A program made the position numbers and the translations under genes. Below are positions 1 through 7,784 of a DNA stretch of 13,037 nt, piece after piece; the first letter of the stretch is position 1, and each line of letters begins with the position of its first letter. Below the pieces are notes generated by a model, which had not been told where the DNA came from, made no database searches, and was given only the letters and a program-made list of their open reading frames with translations. This DNA is from Burkholderiaceae bacterium (GTDB lineage Bacteria > Pseudomonadota > Gammaproteobacteria > Burkholderiales > Burkholderiaceae), in assembly GCA_017998575.1 (NCBI GenBank), contig JAGOCV010000090.1, positions 1 to 13,037 of the forward strand. Reading direction: 5' to 3'.

Positions 1-1
1 C

Positions 2-568
2 CGCGCGGCCTACAAGCTCAAGGAAATCGACGAGACCCTGGGCCTGATCCGTCCCGGTCACGTGGTGGTCGATCTCGGTTCTACACCCGGAGCCTGGAGC
101 CAGTACGTGCGCCGCCGCCTTTCGCCGGAAGGCGCGGGCGTGGGGCAGCTCGACGGAACCATCATTGCGCTGGACATCCTGCCGATGGAGCCGATCGAGG
201 GCGTCACCTTCCTGAACGGCGACTTCCGCGAGCCCGAGGTACTGGCGCGGCTCGAGGACGTGATGGCTGGCCGCCGGGCCGACGTGGTGGTGTCCGACAT
301 GGCCCCCAACCTGTCGGGCATCGAGTCGTCCGACGCCGCGAGAATCGCGCATCTGGTCGAGCTGGCGGTGGAGTTTTCGCTCAACAACCTCAAGCCCGAG
401 GGCGCCTTGGTGGTCAAGCTGTTCCATGGCAGCGGTTACAGCCAGCTGGTCAAGCTCTTCAAGGAGCACTTCCGCATCGCCAAGCCCATCAAGCCCAAGG
501 CTTCACGAGACAAGTCGTCGGAAACTTTCCTCGTCGGCATCGGCCCGAAGGGCCCGGTCGGGCGCTGA
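2..568 (+). CDS. rlmE: 23S rRNA (uridine-2552-2'-O)-methyltransferase, 5'-truncated by window
   Basis: This is the C-terminal 188 residues of RlmE (RrmJ/FtsJ). The enzyme uses S-adenosylmethionine to methylate the 2'-OH of U2552 in 23S rRNA, a late step of 50S assembly in the cytoplasm. The reading frame is open from base 2, so the start lies upstream of the window. Visible family marks are RAAYKL near the left edge, the SAM-binding loop [13 protein letters not shown] (about 65-103), [18 protein letters not shown] and SSETFLVG. The K-D-K-E catalytic tetrad of the family can be assigned: Lys at 14-16, Asp at 296-298, Lys at 416-418 and Glu at 521-523. The family's usual glycine-rich loop reads [18 protein letters not shown] here is a mild variant. 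The gene sits immediately before ftsH, as in many proteobacteria. Identification is firm; only the missing N-terminus is uncertain. Confidence 0.96.
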   Translation, partial: RAAYKLKEIDETLGLIRPGHVVVDLGSTPGAWSQYVRRRLSPEGAGVGQLDGTIIALDILPMEPIEGVTFLNGDFREPEVLARLEDVMAGRRADVVVSDMAPNLSGIESSDAARIAHLVELAVEFSLNNLKPEGALVVKLFHGSGYSQLVKLFKEHFRIAKPIKPKASRDKSSETFLVGIGPKGPVGR

Positions 569-639
569 TTCGATACAAAAACACACGCAATCCCGTCCAA
601 ACCCTATGGCCGCCATTGGCAAAGGTCGGCCTCGGCCGG

Positions 640-667
640 GTTGAAACACCTAAAATGGACCGCAACT
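640..667 (+). promoter_or_regulatory. candidate heat-shock (RpoH-type) promoter of ftsH
   Basis: GTTGAAA at 640-646 and CCGCAACT at 660-667 are separated by 13 bases. The sigma-32 consensus is CTTGAAA, 11-16 bases, then CCCCATNT, so the first box matches 6 of 7 and the second 5 of 7 specified bases. Transcription would begin about 45-50 bases before the ftsH TTG start. ftsH is a classical heat-shock gene in enterobacteria, which makes this plausible. A sigma-70-like TAAAAT at 651-656 lies inside the same stretch but has no good -35 at 16-18 bases. Inferred from motif match only. Confidence 0.3.
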
Positions 668-721
668 GTCTGCTGTCCCCCCTTCCGGCCCCCCGTGGCT
701 GAAAACGATCCGGAGCCTCGC

Positions 722-2641
722 TTGAACAATCAGTGGTTTTCCAAAGTAGCCGTCTGGCTGGTCATCGCCATGGTGTTGTTCACTGTGTTCAAACAGTTCG
801 ACGCCCGTGGCACGGCCGGCGCCAGCAGCATCGCTTACTCCGACTTCCTGGAACAGGTGCGCGGCAACCGCATCAAGAGCGCCATCATCCAGGAAGGCCA
901 GGGCGGCACCGAGATCCTTGCGATCACCACCGACGACACCCGGGTGCGCACCACGGCCACCTACCTCGATCGCGGCCTGGTGGGTGACCTGATCAACAAC
1001 AACGTCAAGTTCGACGTCAAGCCGCGTGAAGAAGGCTCCCTCCTCATGACCCTGCTGGTCAGCTGGGGCCCGATGCTGCTGCTGATCGGGGTGTGGATCT
1101 ACTTCATGCGCCAGATGCAGGGTGGAGGCAAAGGCGGCGCCTTCAGCTTCGGCAAGAGCAAGGCGCGCCTGCTCGACGAGAACAGCAATCCGATCACCTT
1201 CGCCGACGTCGCCGGTTGCGACGAAGCGAAGGAAGAAGTGAAGGAAGTCGTCGACTTCCTGAAAGATCCGCAGAAATTCCAGAAGCTCGGGGGCCGCATT
1301 CCGCGCGGCCTGCTGCTGGTCGGCCCTCCGGGTACCGGCAAGACGCTGCTGGCCAAGTCCATCGCGGGCGAAGCCAAGGTGCCGTTCTTCAGCATCTCGG
1401 GCTCCGACTTCGTGGAAATGTTCGTGGGCGTGGGCGCATCGCGTGTGCGTGACATGTTCGAGAACGCCAAGAAGAACGCGCCCTGCATCATCTTCATCGA
1501 CGAAATCGATGCGGTCGGCCGCCAGCGGGGCGCGGGCCTGGGCGGCGGCAACGACGAGCGCGAGCAGACCCTCAACCAGATGCTGGTCGAGATGGACGGC
1601 TTCGAAACCAACCTCGGCGTGATCGTGGTGGCGGCGACCAACCGCCCCGACATCCTCGACGCAGCGCTGCTGCGACCGGGCCGCTTCGACCGTCAGGTCT
1701 ACGTCACGCTGCCCGACATCAAGGGCCGCGAGCAGATCCTCGCCGTGCACATGCGCAAGGTGCCGATCGGCCAGGACGTCAATGCCAGCATCATCGCGCG
1801 CGGCACGCCCGGCATGAGCGGCGCCGATCTGGCCAACCTGTGCAACGAAGCCGCCCTGATGGCCGCGCGCCGCAACGCGCGCGTGGTCGAGATGCAGGAC
1901 TTCGAGAAGGCCAAGGACAAGATCTACATGGGCCCGGAGCGCGTCACCATGGTGATGACCGACGAGGAAAAGCAGGCCACGGCGTACCACGAGTCGGGTC
2001 ACGCCGTCGTGGCCGAGCTGCTCTCGCCCAACACCGACCCCGTGCACAAGGTCACGATCATGCCGCGCGGCCGCGCGCTGGGCCTGACGTGGCAGTTGCC
2101 CGAGCGGGATCGCCTCTCGCGCTATCGCGAGCAGATGCTGGCCGAAATCAGCATCCTTTTCGGTGGCCGTGTGGCTGAAGACCAGTTTGTCAAGAAGATC
2201 TCGACGGGCGCATCGAACGACTACGAGCGCGCCACCAAGATCGCCCGCGACATGGTCACGCGCTACGGCATGAGCGAAGCGCTGGGCCCCATGGTCTACG
2301 CCGAGAACGAAGGCGAAGTGTTCCTGGGCCGCAGCGTCACGCAGACCACCAACATCGCCGAAGCGACGATGCTGAAGGTGGACCAGGAAATCCGCCGCAT
2401 CCTCGACGAGCAATACGCGCTGACCGAGAAGCTGCTCTCCGAGAACGCCGACAAGGTCGAGGTGATGACGCGCGCCCTCATGGAGTGGGAAACCATCGGC
2501 CGCGAGCAGGTCGAGGACATCATGGCCGGACGTCCGCCGCGCCCGCCCAAGGACTGGACGCCGCGCACGCCCACGCAGGGCGGTGACACCAGCGGGGGCG
2601 CTCCAGCCGTCAAGCCGGACGCTGCGCCCTCGGCCGCGTGA
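722..2641 (+). CDS. ftsH: ATP-dependent zinc metalloprotease FtsH
   Basis: Inner-membrane AAA+ protease that extracts and degrades membrane proteins and regulatory substrates. The product is 639 residues, close to the 644 of E. coli. Seen in order: membrane segment about 8-23, periplasmic region about 30-105, second membrane segment about 107-129, Walker A GPPGTGKT (201-208), aromatic pore motif MFVG, Walker B IIFIDE (256-261), second region of homology with arginine fingers R318 and R321, zinc-binding HESGH (423-427), and Asp500 as the likely third zinc ligand. The start is placed at TTG 722: GGAG lies six bases upstream and the resulting [12 protein letters not shown] matches the family N-terminus. 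An upstream in-frame TTG at 641 would add 27 residues unlike the family. The tail after about residue 600 is Pro/Thr/Gly/Ala-rich and probably disordered. A rho-independent terminator follows the stop. Confidence 0.97.
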   Translation: MNNQWFSKVAVWLVIAMVLFTVFKQFDARGTAGASSIAYSDFLEQVRGNRIKSAIIQEGQGGTEILAITTDDTRVRTTATYLDRGLVGDLINNNVKFDVKPREEGSLLMTLLVSWGPMLLLIGVWIYFMRQMQGGGKGGAFSFGKSKARLLDENSNPITFADVAGCDEAKEEVKEVVDFLKDPQKFQKLGGRIPRGLLLVGPPGTGKTLLAKSIAGEAKVPFFSISGSDFVEMFVGVGASRVRDMFENAKKNAPCIIFIDEIDAVGRQRGAGLGGGNDEREQTLNQMLVEMDGFETNLGVIVVAATNRPDILDAALLRPGRFDRQVYVTLPDIKGREQILAVHMRKVPIGQDVNASIIARGTPGMSGADLANLCNEAALMAARRNARVVEMQDFEKAKDKIYMGPERVTMVMTDEEKQATAYHESGHAVVAELLSPNTDPVHKVTIMPRGRALGLTWQLPERDRLSRYREQMLAEISILFGGRVAEDQFVKKISTGASNDYERATKIARDMVTRYGMSEALGPMVYAENEGEVFLGRSVTQTTNIAEATMLKVDQEIRRILDEQYALTEKLLSENADKVEVMTRALMEWETIGREQVEDIMAGRPPRPPKDWTPRTPTQGGDTSGGAPAVKPDAAPSAA

Positions 2642-2673
2642 TGCACATGGCTTGCCTGCCACGCAGGCGAACG

Positions 2674-2704
2674 GCGGGGCCTTCGGGCCCCGCTTTCCTT
2701 TTCC
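2674..2704 (+). terminator. rho-independent terminator after ftsH
   Basis: GCGGGGCC at 2674-2681, loop TTCG, GGCCCCGC at 2686-2693, then TTTCCTTTTCC. This is a perfect 8-bp GC stem closed by the very stable C(UUCG)G tetraloop with a T-rich, imperfect tail. A smaller hairpin, GCCTGC-CAC-GCAGGC, precedes it at 2654-2668. The structure lies in the 76-base gap between the ftsH stop and the folP start, so it probably ends or attenuates ftsH transcription before folP. Confidence 0.82.
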
Positions 2705-2717
2705 GGACAGGCCAACG

Positions 2718-3566
2718 ATGAGCCACTGGCAGACCAGCCGCTTCCGTATCGACCTGTCGGTGCCGCGCGTGATGGGCATCGTCAATGCCACGCCCGATTC
2801 GTTCTCCGATGGCGGCCGCCACGATGGCGCCACCGCCGCGCTGGCCCACTGCGAGCGGCTGCTGCGCGAAGGCGCCGACATGCTCGATATCGGCGGCGAA
2901 TCGACGCGGCCCGGCAGTCCGGCCGTGCCGCTCGCGCAAGAGCTCGCGCGTGTGCTGCCCGTAGTGCGTGGCGCCGTCATGCTCGGCGTGCCTGTGTCTG
3001 TGGATACGTACAAGCCGGAAGTGATGCAGGCCGTGCTCGATCTGGGCGCCGATATCGTCAACGACATCTGGGCGCTTCGCCGCCCCGGCGCGCGGGACGT
3101 GGTGGCGGGTCATCCGTCGTGTGGTGTCTGCCTCATGCACATGCACCGCGATCCGCAGACCATGCAGGTCGCGCCCATGGCGGGTGATGTCCCGGCGCAG
3201 GTGGGCGCATTCCTGCAGGCGCAGGCCCAGGCGCTCCAATCGCTGGGCGTGGCGCGCGAGCGCATCGTGCTCGACCCGGGCGTTGGCTTCGGCAAGACGG
3301 TGGAGCAGAATTTCGCGCTGCTGGCGCGCCAGCCGGAGCTGCTGGCGCTGGGCTGGCCGGTGCTGGCCGGCTGGTCCCGCAAGTCGTCGCTGGGTGCCGT
3401 CACGGGCCTGGACGTGCCAGATCGGCTGGTGCCCAGCGTGATGGCCGCCGTACTGGCGGCCGACCGCGGGGCGCGCGTGCTGCGCGTGCACGACGTCGCG
3501 GCCACCGTGGCCGGCCTCGCGGTGTGGCGGGCGGCCGCCGCGCAACAGCCGGCAGCCGTGGGCTGA
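2718..3566 (+). CDS. folP: dihydropteroate synthase
   Basis: Condenses 6-hydroxymethyl-7,8-dihydropterin diphosphate with p-aminobenzoate to give dihydropteroate in folate synthesis; it is the sulfonamide target. The product is 282 residues, the family's usual length. Family motifs seen in order: GIVNATPDSFSDGG (20-33), LDIGGESTRPGS (56-67), VSVDTYKP (93-100), NDIWAL (115-120), MHMHRDPQTMQ (140-150), LDPGVGFGKT (185-194), GWSRKSSLG (218-226, the phosphate/pterin-binding SRK) and LRVHDV (255-260). The ATG at 2718 is chosen because the family motifs begin soon after it; a weak ACAGG lies six bases upstream. The frame is open upstream to 2583 only because of the GC content. The ftsH-folP-glmM order is conserved. 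The usual sulfonamide-site loops look normal, with no visible insertion. Confidence 0.96.
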   Translation: MSHWQTSRFRIDLSVPRVMGIVNATPDSFSDGGRHDGATAALAHCERLLREGADMLDIGGESTRPGSPAVPLAQELARVLPVVRGAVMLGVPVSVDTYKPEVMQAVLDLGADIVNDIWALRRPGARDVVAGHPSCGVCLMHMHRDPQTMQVAPMAGDVPAQVGAFLQAQAQALQSLGVARERIVLDPGVGFGKTVEQNFALLARQPELLALGWPVLAGWSRKSSLGAVTGLDVPDRLVPSVMAAVLAADRGARVLRVHDVAATVAGLAVWRAAAAQQPAAVG

Positions 3567-3608
3567 CCAGTCGATCCTTTTCCTTCGCCACCAACCAGAA
3601 CCACAACC

Positions 3609-4949
3609 ATGACGACCTCCCGCAAGTACTTCGGCACCGACGGCATCCGTGGCACCGTGGGGCAGCCGCCGATCACGCCGGACTTCGTGCTCAAACTCGC
3701 GCATGCCGTGGGACGCGTGCTCAGGCGCACCGAGGAACGGCCCACGGTGCTGATCGGCAAGGACACCCGGCTGTCGGGCTACATGCTGGAGAGCGCGCTC
3801 GAATCGGGCTTCAACTCGGCCGGCGTCGATGTCGTGCTGCTCGGTCCCTTGCCCACGCCCGGCGTGGCCTACCTCACGCGGGCCCAGCGTGCCAGCCTGG
3901 GCGTGGTCATCAGCGCGAGCCACAACGCCTTCCCCGACAACGGCATCAAGTTCTTCAGCGCCAAGGGCAGCAAGCTCGACGACGCGTGGGAACTGGCCGT
4001 AGAGGCCGCGCTCGAAGAACCCCCGGTGTGGGCGGATTCGGCCGCCATCGGCAAGGCGCGCCGGCTGGGCGATGCGGCCGGCCGCTACATCGAGTTCTGC
4101 AAGAGCACCTTTCCGCACGACCTCACGCTGCGCGGCCTGAAGATCGTGGTCGACGCCGCCCATGGCGCGGCTTATCACATCGCGCCCAAGGTGTTCCACG
4201 AACTGGGCGCCGATGTCATCGCCATCGGCTGCGCGCCCGACGGCCTGAACATCAACCATGAGGTGGGCGCCACCCACCCCGAGGCGCTGGTGCGCGCAGT
4301 GCGTGCCAACCATGCAGACTACGGGATCGCGCTCGATGGCGATGCCGACCGCCTGCAGGTGGTCGATGCCACGGGCCGCCTCTACAACGGCGACGAGCTG
4401 CTCTACCTGATGGCGGCCGACCGGCTGGCTCGCGATGAAGTCGTGCCCGGCGTGGTAGGCACGCTCATGACCAACATGGCGGTGGAGCTGGCCCTGCGAG
4501 AGCGCGGCGTGAAGTTCGAGCGCGCCAGGGTGGGCGACCGCTATGTCCTCGAGGCGCTGGAGCATCACCGCTGGCTGCTCGGCGGCGAGGGTTCCGGTCA
4601 CCTTCTGGTGCTCGACCGCCACACCACCGGCGACGGCCTGGTGAGCGCGCTGCAGGTCCTGCAGGCCTGCGTGCGCAGTGGCCAGTCGCTGGCGCAGCTG
4701 CTGGCTGGCGTGCAGCTCTATCCGCAAACCCTGATCAACGTTCGCCTGCGACCCGACCAGGACTGGAAGGGCAGCGCCACCGTTACCTCGGAGATCGCTG
4801 CCGTCGAGCGCGAACTGGGCGACCAGGGCCGCGTGCTCATCCGCCCCAGCGGTACCGAGCCGCTGGTGCGCGTGATGGTGGAAGCCCGGGAAGCCGCGCG
4901 CGCCGAAGTCGCCGCGCGCCGCCTGGCCGACGCCGTACGGGCCTGCTGA
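3609..4949 (+). CDS. glmM: phosphoglucosamine mutase
   Basis: Interconverts glucosamine-6-phosphate and glucosamine-1-phosphate, feeding UDP-GlcNAc for peptidoglycan and LPS. The product is 446 residues, the normal size for the alpha-D-phosphohexomutase family. Seen: [11 protein letters not shown] at 9-19; the phosphoserine loop [12 protein letters not shown], with the catalytic Ser at 104; the metal-binding loop DGDADR near residues 243-248; the sugar-binding GEGSGH; and the C-terminal phosphate-binding [12 protein letters not shown]. The usual Pro after ASHN is Ala here, a small departure from the common SASHNP. The gene starts 42 bases after folP and is probably co-transcribed with it. No purine-rich ribosome binding site is visible before the ATG; the leader is C/A-rich, so initiation may rely on low structure and ribosomal protein S1. 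Confidence 0.97.
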   Translation: MTTSRKYFGTDGIRGTVGQPPITPDFVLKLAHAVGRVLRRTEERPTVLIGKDTRLSGYMLESALESGFNSAGVDVVLLGPLPTPGVAYLTRAQRASLGVVISASHNAFPDNGIKFFSAKGSKLDDAWELAVEAALEEPPVWADSAAIGKARRLGDAAGRYIEFCKSTFPHDLTLRGLKIVVDAAHGAAYHIAPKVFHELGADVIAIGCAPDGLNINHEVGATHPEALVRAVRANHADYGIALDGDADRLQVVDATGRLYNGDELLYLMAADRLARDEVVPGVVGTLMTNMAVELALRERGVKFERARVGDRYVLEALEHHRWLLGGEGSGHLLVLDRHTTGDGLVSALQVLQACVRSGQSLAQLLAGVQLYPQTLINVRLRPDQDWKGSATVTSEIAAVERELGDQGRVLIRPSGTEPLVRVMVEAREAARAEVAARRLADAVRAC

Positions 4950-4997
4950 CCGCACGCACCCCACCCATCCCCACGACTGACGAGGAGTCGCCCGCCC

Positions 4998-5321
4998 ATG
5001 TCGCCCTGGATCAACATCGCGGTCTCATACCTGCCCGATCTCATCTCGCTGACCAAGCCGCTGTTCACGCGTAGCAAGAACGCGGCCCCCGGCCCCGAGG
5101 TGGTCGAGCAGCAGATCGCCGAGCTGCAGGCCGCCGCCACGCAGAACGCCGAGTCGATCAAGCAGCTGGCGGTGGACGTGCAAAAGACCATCGACGCCGT
5201 GCAGCAGGCGTCGGTACTGCTGGAGCGACGGCTGGCGCGCACGCAATTGCTGCTGGCCGTGTCGCTCACCGCATCGGCGCTGTCGTTCGTCCTCGCGGCC
5301 TGGCTGCTGGTGCAGCGGTGA
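4998..5321 (+). CDS. small coiled-coil protein with C-terminal membrane anchor, function unknown
   Basis: A 107-residue protein I do not recognise as a named family. It has a short hydrophobic N-terminal stretch (about 4-18), a Pro/Gly break near 30-33, a Gln/Ala/Glu-rich heptad-like segment (about 34-80) likely to form a coiled coil, and a strong C-terminal membrane helix (about 83-104) ending in VQR. This layout suits a tail-anchored oligomeric membrane protein. GAGGAG at 4982-4987, ten bases before the ATG, is a good ribosome binding site; it is partly enclosed by the small inverted repeat CGACT (4974-4978) / AGTCG (4986-4990). The gene follows glmM by 48 bases, and its stop overlaps the start of the GNAT gene, suggesting coupled translation. 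Codon use resembles the neighbours, so it is probably a real gene. Confidence 0.75.
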   Translation: MSPWINIAVSYLPDLISLTKPLFTRSKNAAPGPEVVEQQIAELQAAATQNAESIKQLAVDVQKTIDAVQQASVLLERRLARTQLLLAVSLTASALSFVLAAWLLVQR

Positions 5322-5830
5322 CGCGCGTGCCGATGGCGGATGGCGGCGTCGCCATCGTGCGCGTGGACTATGCCGATCCGGCGCACGGCGGGATGTTGCT
5401 CGCCATGCTGGATGCCTATGCGCGGGATCCGGCGGGCGGTGGCGAGCCGTTGTCGCCGGCAGCGCGCGCCGCGCTGTTGCCCGGGCTGGCCGCGCGGCCT
5501 CACGCGTTCAGCCTGCTGGCGCTGCGAGGCGGCGAGCCTGTCGGCCTGGCCAACTGCTTCGAGGGCTTCTCCACCTTTTCCGCGCGGCCACTGGTGAACG
5601 TGCACGACCTCGTCGTGGCATCGGGCCATCGCGGCCAGCGCATCGGAGAGCGCTTGCTCGCCGCGGTCGAGGACGAGGCTCGCGCGCGCGGCGCCTGCAA
5701 GCTCACGCTCGAAGTGCTGACGGGCAACATGCCGGCCCAGCGGCTCTACGCGCGCTCAGGCTTCGCGGCCTATGAGCTGGATCCGGCGATGGGCCAGGCC
5801 CGCCTGCTGCAGAAGTGGCTCGACGCCTGA
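5318..5830 (+). CDS. GNAT-family N-acetyltransferase
   Basis: A 170-residue acetyl-CoA-dependent N-acetyltransferase of the GCN5-related superfamily; the substrate cannot be read from sequence. The core beta strand VNVHDLVV (93-100) leads into the acetyl-CoA pyrophosphate loop GHRGQRIGERLL (103-114), which fits the Q/R-x-x-G-x-G/A pattern of motif A. KLTLEVL (128-134) is the next core strand, followed by motif B NMPAQRLYARSGF (137-149), a usual GNAT ending in which Asn and Tyr help bind CoA and act in catalysis. The GTG at 5318 overlaps the TGA of the preceding gene (GTGA) with no clear ribosome binding site, indicating translational coupling. An in-frame ATG at 5333 would remove only five residues and is equally possible. 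The gene ends 24 bases before the convergent lytic transglycosylase gene. Confidence 0.88.
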   Translation: MTRVPMADGGVAIVRVDYADPAHGGMLLAMLDAYARDPAGGGEPLSPAARAALLPGLAARPHAFSLLALRGGEPVGLANCFEGFSTFSARPLVNVHDLVVASGHRGQRIGERLLAAVEDEARARGACKLTLEVLTGNMPAQRLYARSGFAAYELDPAMGQARLLQKWLDA

Positions 5831-5854
5831 GCGCGCGCCCAGGCGCTGCCGCCG

Positions 5855-7303
5855 TCAACGACGCCGGCGCAGCCCGGGCAGTTGCAATCGGTCTGGCGAC
5901 CAACCGCTTTCCACCCATTCGGGATGCTGCGCCATCAGCGCCTCGTCACGGCTTGCCGTGGCCGTGAGCGACTGGCGCTGCCGCTGCAACTCTTCCTCAC
6001 CCTGCATGCGCAGCGGCGACAGGCTGGCGAGCACCAGCGGCGACGTCTCGGCCACCTGCATCGGCACGAACAGCGTGCCCGAGCGGATGGTGGAGAGCGA
6101 AGCCGGGATGGCATTGATGCTGCGCAGCCGCGCCACATCGATGTTGTGCCGCGCCGCGAAGGCGCCCAGCGGCTCGGAGGGCCGGGCCTCGACGGCCTTC
6201 AGGCGCAGCAGCGACGCGGGCGCGTTGTCCGGCGAGGCGGCCAGCGCGGCCCGCAGGCGGCGCGCCTGCACCTCGGTGAGCCACAGATGGCGACCGTCGC
6301 CCGCCACCACCTGGCGCAGCACGCCGGCGTTGAGCATGGCGATGTCGTCCTCTGCCGCACCCGCCAGCCGCGCCACCGTGGCCAGATCGGCGTCGCGGTC
6401 GAGCTGTTGCAGCACGATGCGTTGCGAGCGGCTGGTGGCCGGCAGTGCCACGCCGTGCGCCACCGGGTTGCGGAAGATCGTGCGCACGGCCACGAAGCGC
6501 GGCACATAGCCCTGCGTCTCGGCGGGCAGCCACGGCAGGATGCCGACGAAATCCGGCGTGCGGCCGTTGGCGCGGGCGCGGTCGATGGCGCGCGCCACGC
6601 AGCCTTCGCCGCAGTTGTAGGCGGCCAGTGCCAGGTGCCAGTCGCCGAAGCGGCGGTACAGATCGCTGAGATAAGACAGCGCGGCGCCGGTGGCCGCCAG
6701 CGGATCGCGGCGTTCGTCGCGCAACCAGTCCTGGCGCAGGCCGTAGCGGCGGCCCGTCTCGGGGATGAACTGCCAGATGCCGCTGGCGGCGGCCGGCGAC
6801 AGGGCGCGCGGATCGAACCCGCTCTCGATCACCGGCAGCAGCGCCAGCTCTGCCGGCAGGCCCTGGCGCTCCAGCGCGTCAACGATGTGGTGCAGGTAGG
6901 GCGCACTGCGCTGCATGGCGCGTGCGAGGAAGTCGGGGCGGCTCGCGTAGTCACGGATCAGCGCGCCGGCCAGCTCGTCGGGCAGCGGGGCAATGAGGTT
7001 GGAGGCCTGCAGCCGCGACCAGATGTCGCCGCCCTCCGGCAATGCCGCGGGGGCAGGGCGTGGTGCAGCCTGCACGATCACGGTGGCGGGCGCGGGGGCC
7101 ACGCTGCCGTCCCGCACAGGCTCGCTGTCTTCGGCTGGAGCCACGGCGGGCCGCGTGGTCAGGGCCGCGTCGGCATCGGTGAACGACAGCCCGGCCAGAT
7201 CGGGCAGGCGGCCGCCCAGCAGATAGGGGTCGGAAGGCTGCGTGGTCACGCAGCCGGCGAGCAGCAGCGCGGCGCCTGCCCACGCAGCCAGGCGCGGCGC
7301 CAT
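5855..7303 (-). CDS. mltD: membrane-bound lytic murein transglycosylase, MltD-type lipoprotein
   Basis: Cleaves the MurNAc-GlcNAc bond of peptidoglycan with 1,6-anhydro-MurNAc formation, probably anchored in the outer membrane. The product is 482 residues. The signal peptide ends in a lipobox LLLAGC with Cys18 as the lipidated residue. A low-complexity Ala/Pro linker covers about 50-92. The SLT domain spans about 135-290: LLPVIESGFDP holds the catalytic Glu160, followed by SGIWQFIPETGRRYGL, ALSYLSDLYRRFGDWHLALAAYN and GYVPRF, all typical of MltD. The C-terminal part holds one divergent LysM-like segment (about 368-414, ending IRSGTLFVP) and a weaker one at about 294-345. E. coli MltD has clearer LysM copies. 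ATG 7303 is preferred because it gives a compact signal peptide; GTG 7312, three codons upstream, overlaps the stop of the preceding gene. Symbol given by family resemblance. Confidence 0.9.
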   Translation of the reverse strand: MAPRLAAWAGAALLLAGCVTTQPSDPYLLGGRLPDLAGLSFTDADAALTTRPAVAPAEDSEPVRDGSVAPAPATVIVQAAPRPAPAALPEGGDIWSRLQASNLIAPLPDELAGALIRDYASRPDFLARAMQRSAPYLHHIVDALERQGLPAELALLPVIESGFDPRALSPAAASGIWQFIPETGRRYGLRQDWLRDERRDPLAATGAALSYLSDLYRRFGDWHLALAAYNCGEGCVARAIDRARANGRTPDFVGILPWLPAETQGYVPRFVAVRTIFRNPVAHGVALPATSRSQRIVLQQLDRDADLATVARLAGAAEDDIAMLNAGVLRQVVAGDGRHLWLTEVQARRLRAALAASPDNAPASLLRLKAVEARPSEPLGAFAARHNIDVARLRSINAIPASLSTIRSGTLFVPMQVAETSPLVLASLSPLRMQGEEELQRQRQSLTATASRDEALMAQHPEWVESGWSPDRLQLPGLRRRR

Positions 7304-7308
7304 GGCGG

Positions 7309-7758
7309 TCACAGCCGCGAGCGCAGCGCGGTGTTGCGTGCCTGCAGCGCGTTCGCCAGCTGGATGGCGATCATGTACTGGATCTGGTGCGCCACGCGTG
7401 GCACGGCGCGCTTGATCTCGGGCAGCGAATCGCGCGGGAATTCGAGTGCGATCGAGGGCTCCAGCGCCACGGCCGTGGTGGACACCGACAGCGGCCCCAC
7501 CAGCGACAGCACGTTGAACATCTCGCCCGAGCACACCTCGTTGACCGACAGCGTGGCGCCGACCATGGCGTCGTGGTGGAACACGCGCACCCGGCCGGTG
7601 ACCAGCAGGTAGGTGGACGACCCGGGCTCGTTCTCACCGGAGAAGCGGTGGCCTTCGGGAAATTCGTACAGGCGGGAGCTGGCGACGAAGGCATCGAGTT
7701 CCTTCTCGTCGAAGCGCTCGAAGGCGGGCAGGTCGCGCAGGAACGGCAGCAGGGTCAT
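7309..7758 (-). CDS. stand-alone cyclic-nucleotide-binding-fold (CNB/Crp-type) protein
   Basis: A 149-residue protein made almost entirely of one CNB-type beta-roll: LPFLRDLPAFERFDEKELDAF is the usual entry helix, EFPEGHRFSGENEPGSSTYLLVTGRVRVF the first strands, and CSGEMFNVLSL (76-86) the phosphate-binding-cassette position. The Gly-Glu pair of the cassette is present, but the Arg that pairs with the cyclic phosphate in true cAMP receptors is not seen in the following stretch (VGPLSVSTTAV). Binding of cAMP or cGMP is therefore doubtful. The protein ends in a helix (about 121-149) with no HTH or enzymatic domain, so it probably acts through a partner. It is the second gene of a leftward cluster, 26 bases after the related gene at 7785-8228. 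Its TGA overlaps a possible GTG start of the transglycosylase. No clear ribosome binding site precedes the ATG. Confidence 0.8.
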   Translation of the reverse strand: MTLLPFLRDLPAFERFDEKELDAFVASSRLYEFPEGHRFSGENEPGSSTYLLVTGRVRVFHHDAMVGATLSVNEVCSGEMFNVLSLVGPLSVSTTAVALEPSIALEFPRDSLPEIKRAVPRVAHQIQYMIAIQLANALQARNTALRSRL

Positions 7759-7784
7759 GGCGTCTTTCGGGGCTGTCGCGGCCG

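Noticed and set aside
650..3067. 805-codon open frame on the minus strand opposite ftsH and folP
   Set aside because: It lies antisense to two certain genes, its protein is His/Arg/Ala/Val-rich without any family motif, and long antisense frames are expected at this GC content.
2610..4964. 784-codon minus-strand open frame opposite folP and glmM
   Set aside because: Fully antisense to two strongly supported enzymes, with composition typical of a GC-rich shadow frame.
5831..5880. Possible bidirectional terminator between the convergent GNAT and transglycosylase genes
   Set aside because: GGCGCTGC and GCAGCC arms pair only imperfectly, lie partly in the transglycosylase coding end, and have no T-run on either strand.
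5882..7612. 576-codon plus-strand open frame across the transglycosylase gene
   Set aside because: Gln/Arg/Gly/His-rich with no recognisable domain, and it covers the certain MltD and CNB genes on the other strand.
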